A DNA stretch of 5,988 bases from Acidobacteriota bacterium (GTDB lineage Bacteria > Acidobacteriota > Thermoanaerobaculia > Gp7-AA8). The translations under genes and the position numbers were made by a program. Of the stretch, positions 1-5,167 are shown piece after piece. Under the pieces are notes generated by a model, which worked only from the letters and a program-made list of their open reading frames with translations, had not been told where the DNA came from and ran no database searches. The DNA is taken from assembly GCA_003223695.1 (NCBI GenBank), contig QHVY01000002.1, positions 1 through 5,988 of the forward strand, in the 5' to 3' direction. Numbering within the stretch: position 1 is the stretch's first letter; every line of letters starts with the position of its first letter.

Positions 1-298
1 CTTCGCGCGTTCCAGTCAGCGCGACTTCATCATCTTCGTCGGAGATCCACACATCGAGCCAAGCGTTTTTCGGCAACTTCACCCGGCTCTCGAGCGTGTC
101 GAAGGCGATAGCGGCGAAGCCGAGGCGTTTGGCGGCGACTTTGAGGAAGTCGTTGCAGTGCGGATCTTCGATCAGATGCTGCCGCGCATACTCGATCGCC
201 GCTTCATACGCGCGCTTGCGCCCGAAATCGTGCGTCAGATCGAAGGGGCGGATGATCTGATCGAGGAGTTGCGCGTATCGCTCGGCCGGCTTGGACAT
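1..298 (-). CDS. Unrecognised protein, N-terminal 99 residues (runs off the left edge)
   Basis: An open frame begins at the ATG at 298-296 and stays open to the window edge, giving 99 codons without a stop. The N-terminus reads MSKPAERYAQLLDQIIRPFD. The visible part looks soluble: it has no signal peptide or membrane segment, alternates charged and aliphatic residues as in helices through about residue 65, and then has an acidic stretch (WISDEDDE) near residues 83-90. I do not recognise a family. The start lies 38 bases after the protease stop codon, so it is probably the last visible member of the minus-strand operon. No convincing Shine-Dalgarno sequence precedes it. The frame is also open upstream into the protease end, but without an ATG or GTG, so 298 is the best start. 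Coding status rests on the uninterrupted frame and the co-directional position; function is unknown. Confidence 0.6.
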   Translation of the reverse strand, partial: MSKPAERYAQLLDQIIRPFDLTHDFGRKRAYEAAIEYARQHLIEDPHCNDFLKVAAKRLGFAAIAFDTLESRVKLPKNAWLDVWISDEDDEVALTGTRE

Positions 299-336
299 GA
301 CATGTGATACCCGAATGTCAGCGTACCATATTCCGA

Positions 337-1308
337 TCAGTCGCCCGCGGCGCGCGCCGGCACGATTCTCGTCTCGATCTTCTCCGTCATCCGAATCGCG
401 GTGATCGTCGTCGCCACACCGAGTTGTTCCTCGGTAAGCAGCCTGTGCAGATCGTCGACACTGGTGATGGTTTTGCTGGCGCACGCGACGATCACATCGC
501 CTTCACGAAGGCCTGCCTTCTCGGCCGGGCTCCCCTTTTCGACGGACATCACCAGCACACCCGAGTCTCCAGGCAGATCGTAGTAGCGAACCACGCGGCG
601 ATGCAGCGGAACGTTCTGACCGGCGACGCCGATATAGCTTCGCGTGATGCGACCGTCGCGGATGAGCCGGCTGGCGACAAACTGCGCGGTGTTGCTGCCA
701 ATGGCGAAACAAATCCCCTGCGCAGGGAGAATGACGGCGGTGTTCACGCCAATGACCTCGCCGCGCGAGTTGACGAGCGGGCCGCCTGAATTGCCGGGAT
801 TGAGCGCGGCATCCGTTTGAATGACGTTATCGATGAGACGTCCGCTCCTCGCGCGCATGGTGCGACCGAGGGCGCTGATGACTCCCGCGGTGACGGTGCA
901 TTGGAATCCGTACGGATTGCCGACTGCGACTGCCACCTGGCCGGCCCTGATTGCATCCGAGTCAGCGAACTGTGCGGCCACCTGATTCGGCGCGGAGATG
1001 CGAATGACCGCGAGATCAGTGTGCGGATCGTCGCCGACAATCGTCGCGTGGTGACGGGAGCCGTCGAGCAGCGTCGCTTCGATCTCCGATGCGCCGCCTA
1101 CGACGTGGCTGTTGGTGAGCAGGAATCCGTCGGGAGTGAAAAAGAATCCCGATCCGCCGCCGCGTACTTCTCCCCCGCGCCGGCGCTGCTGCTTGATCTC
1201 GATGTTGACGACGGCAGGACTGATCTTCGCTGCGGCGGTGCTGACAGCGTTCGAGTAGGCGTCGAGAAGTTCGCCGTTGGCCGTTAGCTGTTGGCCGTGA
1301 TCTTCCAT
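337..1308 (-). CDS. HtrA/DegP-like S1C serine protease with one PDZ domain
   Basis: This 323-residue protein has a trypsin-like protease domain (about residues 25-220) and a single PDZ domain (about 225-315). The catalytic triad is visible: His68 in TNSHVV, Asp98 in HTDLAVI and Ser174 in GNSGGP. The PDZ part contains YIGVAG, then SPAEKAGLREGDVIV. HtrA-family enzymes degrade or refold misfolded proteins, with PDZ domains sensing exposed C-termini. There is no signal peptide or N-terminal membrane anchor, so unlike periplasmic DegP it looks cytoplasmic, unless exported in an unseen way. The ATG at 1308 is preceded by only a weak, very close AGAGAG. Residues 5-13 (GQQLTANGE) are encoded by a heptanucleotide repeat, and recognisable family sequence begins at about residue 14 (LLDAYSNAV), so the N-terminus has probably been altered by repeat insertion. 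The gene lies 57 bases after the broken ferritin-like gene. The family call is firm; substrate is unknown. Confidence 0.93.
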   Translation of the reverse strand: MEDHGQQLTANGELLDAYSNAVSTAAAKISPAVVNIEIKQQRRRGGEVRGGGSGFFFTPDGFLLTNSHVVGGASEIEATLLDGSRHHATIVGDDPHTDLAVIRISAPNQVAAQFADSDAIRAGQVAVAVGNPYGFQCTVTAGVISALGRTMRARSGRLIDNVIQTDAALNPGNSGGPLVNSRGEVIGVNTAVILPAQGICFAIGSNTAQFVASRLIRDGRITRSYIGVAGQNVPLHRRVVRYYDLPGDSGVLVMSVEKGSPAEKAGLREGDVIVACASKTITSVDDLHRLLTEEQLGVATTITAIRMTEKIETRIVPARAAGD

Positions 1309-1365
1309 GCTCTCTATAACAATCTGCTATTCCTAGGCGGCCAACGGCGTACGGCGAACGGCCAA
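1270..1365. repeat. Inverted heptanucleotide repeat (TTGGCCG-like), intergenic and reaching into the protease gene
   Basis: Positions 1270-1297 read as four consecutive heptads on the plus strand: TTCGCCG, TTGGCCG, TTAGCTG, TTGGCCG. Positions 1338-1365 hold four heptads in the opposite orientation: CGGCCAA, CGGCGTA, CGGCGAA, CGGCCAA. The two 28-base arms are complementary apart from five mismatches, with 40 bases between them. The right arm starts immediately after the stop codon of the ferritin-like gene; the left arm lies inside the protease frame and encodes its residues 5-13. In a minus-strand transcript the arms could pair, placing the protease start codon and its weak AGAGAG in the loop. 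A weak promoter-like pair, TTGGCC (1344-1339) and TGTTAT (1321-1316) with a 17-base spacer, also falls here on the minus strand, but this could be chance. Confidence 0.85.
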
Positions 1366-1909
1366 CTACCCCGTGGTGCGATTCCGCGTCTTCCAGTCCT
1401 TTTCGATGTCCACGAGAAAGCTCGCCATGTCGTCGGCGTGCTCTTCCTCCACTGCGAGGATCGATTCCAGCATCCGGCGCGTGGTGATGTCCGTCTGCGC
1501 GACGTAGCGAATCATCTCGGTGTAAGTATCGATGGCGATCCGTTCGGCAATCAGATCCTCTTTGATCATGTCGACGAGAGTCTGACCTTCCACGTACTCG
1601 GAATGCGAGCGCGAGGTGAGGCCGTCTACGTGCGGCGATCTGGTCTGCGTGCTGCTGCTCCTCGTTCGCATGCTGCAGGAATTCGTTCGCGATCGGATCG
1701 GAGTGAATCCCCTGCGCCATGAAGTAATGCCGTCTGTAGCGCAGGACGCAGACGATCTCGGTCGCCAGCGCCTCGTTCAGCAGCTTGATCACCGTCTCTC
1801 GATCGGCCTGATACCCCTCGGTCACCGCGCCCTCTTCGATGTGCTTGCGCGCGCGACGGCGAATCTCGTTTACGTCGGAGAGAAAAGGCTTGTCAGTTGT
1901 TACGCTCAT
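1366..1909 (-). pseudogene. Ferritin-like (bacterioferritin-type) protein, split by an internal frameshifting deletion
   Basis: Two adjacent frames together encode a ferritin-like four-helix protein. The first half starts at ATG 1909 (MSVTTDKPFL), 5 bases after a good AAGGA site and 13 bases after the glycosyltransferase stop, and is recognisable to QIAAR at residue 94 (about 1628). The second half continues in another frame from GLTSRSHSEYVEG (from 1623) to the TAG at 1366-1368. All expected di-iron ligands are still encoded: Glu51, Glu84 and His87 (EEQQHAD) in the first half, and the AERIAID glutamate and the EEEHAD Glu/His pair in the second. At the junction, the loop family members carry (of the form I-x-x-L-G-G-x-P-N-x-x-P) is missing, so roughly 11-12 codons plus a frame change appear lost. 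Unrepaired, the first frame reads on into nonsense to about 1016. An upstream ATG at 1936 is possible but lacks the ribosome site. A decayed gene is likeliest; an assembly error is the main alternative. Confidence 0.8.
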
Positions 1910-1922
1910 AGCCGTCCTTATA

Positions 1923-3050
1923 TCACCGCTCCGCACCGAAGCGAGTCTGTGCCGCGTGATAGGTCCGACCGCGCCAGCGGAGCTCGTTTCGTACGCCGGT
2001 GAACCACATCGAGCGAAGAAAGAGGTATGCCCAAAACGTCACCATCAGCGGATGGAGGAAGACAGCGTTGTCGAGCCGAAAACGCAATGAGCGAAACAGC
2101 ACCACGCGAGTGACGCTGATGAGAATCACCGTGGCGATCGCGAATCGATCGCCCGCGATCGCCATTCCATACGGCATCAGATGCAAAATGACCAGCAGCG
2201 CGAGCATGATTGCACCCCAGAAGTAGCTTCGCTCGAACATGATGAAGATGTTCTTAGTGAAGCCTTCGATGATCTCCTCTGCGTTGTGGTACATCCTGAG
2301 GCTGATCAGATCGTCGCCGCGCACGATGCGAGTGCGCTCGCGCTGCTGCCGGGCATGCCGCGCCAGTCCGACATCATCGACCACTGCATCTTTGAGAGCG
2401 CGAAAGCCTCCGATCTTATCGAGCAGCGAACGCCGAATGAGGTTGCCTGAGCCGCCGCCGATCGCCAGGCCGACCGCTCGCGATCGATTCGCGAGCCAGA
2501 GTGGCAGCGCGCTGAACCCAAAGAACGACATCATGGGCAGCGCGACCTGCTCTGCGAATGTTCGCATTTCCAGGCGAGGCCATACCGCGAGTAAGCCCGC
2601 CTGTTCGGATTCCAGATCTGCGACCGCCGCGCGCACCGCTTCCGGCGCATAGATCAAGTCGGCGTCAACGAAGAGGAAAAGCTCGCCGCGAGCGCAAGCG
2701 CTTCCCTGCTCGAGCGCCCAAGGCTTCCCGAGCCACCCCGCGGGAGGCTCTTCCGCGTCGATGATGGTGAGCCGAGGGTCAGCGATGCCGCGGAGGATCT
2801 CGCCAGTGCCGTCGGTCGAGCGATCGTTGACCACGATCAATTCGAAATTGGCGTAGTCCTGCGCGAGAAAGGCGCGAACGGTTCGCTCGATCACCCGCGC
2901 CTCGTTGCGCGCGGGAATGATAATTGACACCAGCGGCTGAGCGTTCGGCGTTTGGTCGCGTTTCAGACGAGACACAACGCGAAGATTGATGAGCGTCTGA
3001 ATGAAGACGAACGCCCAAACGGCGAGAACGATTGCGGCGAGAACGTGCAT
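1923..3050 (-). CDS. Membrane-associated family 2 glycosyltransferase
   Basis: This 375-residue protein has an N-terminal membrane helix (about residues 3-22), a GT2 (GT-A fold) catalytic domain (about 40-250) and two or three hydrophobic segments near the C-terminus (about 283-355). Visible motifs are SIIIPARNEA at the start of the fold, the nucleotide-binding DRSTDGT (residues 76-82), the metal-binding DADL (129-132), GGGSGNLIRRSLLDKIGGF, the acidic VVDDVGL (Asp225/226, catalytic-base region), and a RMYHNAEEIIEGFTKNIF segment where related enzymes carry their post-catalytic motif. It resembles the hopanoid-associated (HpnB-like) and carotenoid (CrtQ-like) branch of GT2, so a lipid or polyprenol acceptor is plausible but not shown. 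The start at 3050 has no Shine-Dalgarno site: the ten bases upstream are CTTTCTGAGC, and beyond them lies a perfect hairpin of heptad repeats. No alternative in-frame start is seen nearby. The stop is 13 bases before the ferritin-like start, suggesting co-transcription. Confidence 0.9.
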   Translation of the reverse strand: MHVLAAIVLAVWAFVFIQTLINLRVVSRLKRDQTPNAQPLVSIIIPARNEARVIERTVRAFLAQDYANFELIVVNDRSTDGTGEILRGIADPRLTIIDAEEPPAGWLGKPWALEQGSACARGELFLFVDADLIYAPEAVRAAVADLESEQAGLLAVWPRLEMRTFAEQVALPMMSFFGFSALPLWLANRSRAVGLAIGGGSGNLIRRSLLDKIGGFRALKDAVVDDVGLARHARQQRERTRIVRGDDLISLRMYHNAEEIIEGFTKNIFIMFERSYFWGAIMLALLVILHLMPYGMAIAGDRFAIATVILISVTRVVLFRSLRFRLDNAVFLHPLMVTFWAYLFLRSMWFTGVRNELRWRGRTYHAAQTRFGAER

Positions 3051-3060
3051 GCTCAGAAAG

Positions 3061-3122
3061 AGGACTGAGGACTGAGAGGGGCGGGACTCAGTCCTCAGTC
3101 CTCAGTCCTCAGTCCTCAGTCC
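3061..3122. repeat. Inverted heptanucleotide tandem repeat (AGGACTG / CTCAGTC) forming a perfect hairpin
   Basis: Positions 3061-3076 contain two copies of AGGACTG plus AG. Positions 3087-3121 contain five exact tandem copies of the opposite-strand form CTCAGTC, followed by one more C at 3122. The left arm is perfectly complementary over 16 bases to 3087-3102, with a ten-base loop AGGGGCGGGA (3077-3086). The element fills almost the whole 76-base gap between the TPR gene stop (3127) and the glycosyltransferase start (3050). In the minus-strand transcript the five-copy arm comes first and repeats AGGA, and the complementary arm ends ten bases before the glycosyltransferase start codon. A rho-independent terminator is unlikely, because on the minus strand the stem is followed only by CTTTCT. 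Confidence 0.95.
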
Positions 3123-3126
3123 TTTT

Positions 3127-3834
3127 CTAGGCCGGTCCGATGCGGCGCTGCGCCTCCAGAGCGTACGGCGAGTCAGGAAACTCCGTGGCGATCCGTTTGT
3201 ACGCTTCCTTCGACTTTACGCCGTTCCCCTGCGCGTCATAGGCATGGGCGAGAAGAACAAGCAATGTGTCTGGAGGAAGCACCGGATTCGTCTTGTTGAT
3301 CTCGGCCTGCAGCTCATTCGCGACGGCACCCGCTTCGCCGTTTTCGATGCGGAGCTGATAAAGGCTGAATCGAGCCGAACCGACGAGCACATGGTTCGGA
3401 TGATCGCGGATGAACTGATCGAGCAGCTTCCGAGCAGTGGTGGTATCGCCGCGCCCGGCGTCGAAGCGTGCCAGATACAGATCTGCGACATCCGCGGCAT
3501 CGGTTCCGGAGTACTTCGTCTGAACATCCTTGAATTGCTTTTCAGCAGCGCCGTTGCGCTCGGCCTCGGTCTTGTATTTCGCGCCGGGAATCGGCTGCGC
3601 CGGAGTCTGAAGCGGCGAATCGATCGTCTCGATCGCCGCGCCAAGCGCCAGTTGCGCCCGCTGCTCCCGCGAGGAACGGTAGAAATACATGCCGTAGCCG
3701 CCCAGGGCAATGATCACGACCGCTGCGGTGATCGTCAGAAGAAAGCGCTGGTTCTCCCGCGCCTTCGTCGACAGCGTACCGATTTCGTCGACAAACCTGT
3801 CGTGTTTGAGCTCTCTGCGATGTTCTCGACGCAT
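3127..3834 (-). CDS. Single-pass membrane protein with TPR-like C-terminal domain (YfgM-like)
   Basis: This 235-residue protein has a charged cytoplasmic N-terminus (MRREHRRELKHDRFVDEI), one membrane helix at about residues 31-52 (FLLTITAAVVIIALGGYGMY), and an extracytoplasmic helical region (about 85-235) with tetratricopeptide-like repeats: AEKQFKDVQTKY, DTTTARKLLDQFIRDHP and KSKEAYKRIATEFPDSPYALEAQRRI. The layout of a short positive tail, one helix and paired helices matches the YfgM/TPR_21 type of ancillary envelope protein, which in E. coli associates with the Sec translocon and periplasmic chaperones. That role here is inference. The ATG at 3834 is chosen because GGAGGT (3852-3847) lies 12 bases upstream, somewhat far but strong, and no nearer in-frame start exists. 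A good promoter lies at 3867-3895. It is the first gene of the minus-strand block, upstream of the glycosyltransferase. Confidence 0.85.
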   Translation of the reverse strand: MRREHRRELKHDRFVDEIGTLSTKARENQRFLLTITAAVVIIALGGYGMYFYRSSREQRAQLALGAAIETIDSPLQTPAQPIPGAKYKTEAERNGAAEKQFKDVQTKYSGTDAADVADLYLARFDAGRGDTTTARKLLDQFIRDHPNHVLVGSARFSLYQLRIENGEAGAVANELQAEINKTNPVLPPDTLLVLLAHAYDAQGNGVKSKEAYKRIATEFPDSPYALEAQRRIGPA

Positions 3835-3866
3835 GAGTGAAAAAGGACCTCCGGTGAGGGTGCGAG

Positions 3867-3895
3867 ACTGTAACTTAGCTCACACCAACGGTCAA
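3867..3895 (-). promoter_or_regulatory. Sigma70-like promoter for the minus-strand block
   Basis: Reading the minus strand, TTGACC at 3895-3890 (5 of 6 to TTGACA) is followed by a 17-base spacer and TACAGT at 3872-3867 (4 of 6 to TATAAT). The ideal spacing, and a position about 33 bases upstream of the TPR start codon with GGAGGT in between, make this the best promoter in the window. A short leader of roughly 25 bases would result. No operator-like palindrome was seen in it. Confidence 0.6.
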
Positions 3896-3901
3896 ACCTG
3901 C

Positions 3902-3910
3902 TGGTAAAAT
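3902..3910 (+). promoter_or_regulatory. Candidate extended -10 promoter for the deacetylase pair
   Basis: TGGTAAAAT matches an extended -10 element (TGn followed by TAAAAT, 5 of 6 to TATAAT). No good -35 hexamer lies 16-18 bases upstream, which is tolerable for extended -10 promoters. It sits immediately beside the -35 of the opposing promoter (3890-3895), so the two blocks would be transcribed divergently from overlapping sites and could compete for polymerase. The resulting leader would be roughly 55-60 bases. Confidence 0.4.
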
Positions 3911-3938
3911 TCTCACGATCATCTACGGCACTGTCATT

Positions 3939-3963
3939 GCACGGCGCCCTTGATCGGCGGTGC
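3939..3963 (+). promoter_or_regulatory. GC-rich 5' leader hairpin directly abutting the deacetylase ribosome binding site
   Basis: GCAC (3939-3942), a two-base bulge GG, and CGCC (3945-3948) can pair with GGCG (3956-3959) and GTGC (3960-3963) around the seven-base loop CTTGATC. The eight-pair stem ends exactly one base before the GGGAG ribosome binding site (3964-3968). It could influence translation of the first deacetylase. In GC-rich DNA a stem of this size may also arise by chance. Confidence 0.3.
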
Positions 3964-3973
3964 GGGAGACTCA

Positions 3974-5161
3974 ATGACAACGAAGGCGTTCCGGGCAATG
4001 ATGCTGGCGTCGCTGCTGGTCCCGACGCCGCTGTTCGCGAAGCGCCTGTCGCCCGATTCCGAACCGTATTTCGGCGCCACGATCCTCTGTTACCACATCG
4101 TCGAGTCTCCTCGCGATCCGCGGATGGAGATCAGCCGCGAGGTCTTCCGCCAGCAGATGCGATATCTGGCGATGACCGGTTACACAGTCGTGCCGCTGCG
4201 CGACGTTTACGAGTACGCCGCCGGCAAGCGTGAGAGTCTGCCAAAAAACGCGGTGGCGATCACGATCGATGACGGCTGGCGCAGCACCTACACCGAAGCC
4301 TTCCCGGAGCTGAAGAAGCGCCATTTTCCGTTCACCGTATTCATTTATCCGAAGATCATCGGCCAGACTGCCTACGCTCTCACGTGGAAGCAGGTGAAAG
4401 AGATGGCCGATGGCGGCGTGGACATCGAGAGCCATTCCTACTCCCATCCGTTTCTCACGAAGCGGCGGCATACAACGCTCGACGACAAGGAATACAAAGA
4501 ATGGCTACAGCGCGAGCTCGTGGAGAGCAAGCGAATCCTCGAACGGGAGACCGGACATGCCGTCAGCTTTCTCGCATATCCATACGGTGAGTACGATCAT
4601 CTTCTGATCACTGACGTGGCCAAAGCCGGTTACGAAGGGGCGCTCACCTGCGAATATGGACGCATCACGCCGGGCTTGAACCCCTTCCGCTTGCGCCGAG
4701 TGGTCATTGACAAACGCATGGATTTCGCCGCCTTCCGCCATTACCTCGGCGCTCAACCTCTGCCTCTCGAAGACATGTCGCCGCAACCCGGACAGCTCCT
4801 CGATCAAGGTCAGCTGGTGATGATCTCGGCGAAGATTCCGAATCACAAGAACCTCGATCCGAAATCGGTCGGACTGGCATTGCTGTCGATGGCTGGATCC
4901 ATCCCGTACACGTACGACACGGAGAATGGATTGGTCTCGCTCGAAGTGACGGAAGAGCTGAAGGGCGCTCTACACCGAGCGTTGGTTTGGGCCACGGAAA
5001 GAAAAACTGGCCGGCGCGTTGAGGCGAGCTGGACGTTCCAGATTCCCAGCCTTTGCCCGGCGGTCGATCCTGGCGCGGTCCCGCTGCGCTCGACGCGTGG
5101 CGACAGTCCGGTTTCCTCGTCGCGCGGACAGGTCGGCGGGGCACCTCGATTGCAAAATTAG
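3974..5161 (+). CDS. Secreted polysaccharide deacetylase (NodB/CE4) with C-terminal Ig-like domain
   Basis: This 395-residue protein starts at ATG 3974, five bases after GGGAG. A TTG at 3950 would add eight residues before the signal peptide and lacks a ribosome site. Residues 1-22 (ending LVPTPLFA) form a signal peptide. The NodB fold (about 33-260) carries ATILCYH at its start, TIDDGW with Asp99 and Asp100 (catalytic base and metal ligand), the metal-binding HSYSH pair His154 and His158, and LAYPYGEYD (motif 3 with Ala where classical CE4 enzymes have Arg). The family removes N-acetyl groups from chitin-like or peptidoglycan-type sugars outside the membrane; the fold is nearest the PgaB/IcaB-like branch, but the substrate is unknown. 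Residues about 279-357 form a probable Ig-like beta-sandwich (LDPKSVGLALLSMAG to VEASWTF). The last 38 residues are a Pro/Ser/Gly/Arg-rich tail with no family resemblance. The stop is six bases before the second deacetylase. Confidence 0.9.
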   Translation: MTTKAFRAMMLASLLVPTPLFAKRLSPDSEPYFGATILCYHIVESPRDPRMEISREVFRQQMRYLAMTGYTVVPLRDVYEYAAGKRESLPKNAVAITIDDGWRSTYTEAFPELKKRHFPFTVFIYPKIIGQTAYALTWKQVKEMADGGVDIESHSYSHPFLTKRRHTTLDDKEYKEWLQRELVESKRILERETGHAVSFLAYPYGEYDHLLITDVAKAGYEGALTCEYGRITPGLNPFRLRRVVIDKRMDFAAFRHYLGAQPLPLEDMSPQPGQLLDQGQLVMISAKIPNHKNLDPKSVGLALLSMAGSIPYTYDTENGLVSLEVTEELKGALHRALVWATERKTGRRVEASWTFQIPSLCPAVDPGAVPLRSTRGDSPVSSSRGQVGGAPRLQN

Positions 5162-5167
5162 TCGGCG

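Noticed and set aside
304..1287. Plus-strand open frames opposite the protease gene
   Set aside because: They mirror the codon structure of the protease, have Arg- and Asp-rich compositions without domains, and lack ribosome sites.
1016..1620. Long continuation of the ferritin-like reading frame past the junction, overlapping the protease gene
   Set aside because: The sequence after Arg94 in that frame is Arg/Ser/His-rich nonsense antiparallel to nothing conserved, and it overlaps a real protease in another frame. It is read-through after the deletion, not a fusion protein.
1270..3122. CRISPR array
   Set aside because: The repeats are contiguous 7-base units without spacers and with inverted arms; no cas gene is nearby.
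3061..3126. Rho-independent terminator (hairpin followed by TTTT at 3123-3126 on the plus strand)
   Set aside because: No plus-strand gene ends here, and in the minus-strand direction the stem is not followed by a U-run. The heptad repeat structure explains it better.
3244..3840. A 198-codon plus-strand open frame opposite the TPR gene
   Set aside because: It is antisense to a protein with a clear membrane helix, TPR-like repeats, ribosome site and promoter; no family features are visible in it.
3950..3973. TTG at 3950 as the start of the first deacetylase
   Set aside because: The ATG at 3974 has GGGAG at ideal spacing and begins directly with a signal peptide; the TTG lies in the loop of the leader hairpin and has no ribosome site.
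3735..3998. Minus-strand 87-codon open frame spanning the divergent promoter region
   Set aside because: It overlaps the TPR gene in another frame and both promoters, and shows no domain; treated as chance.
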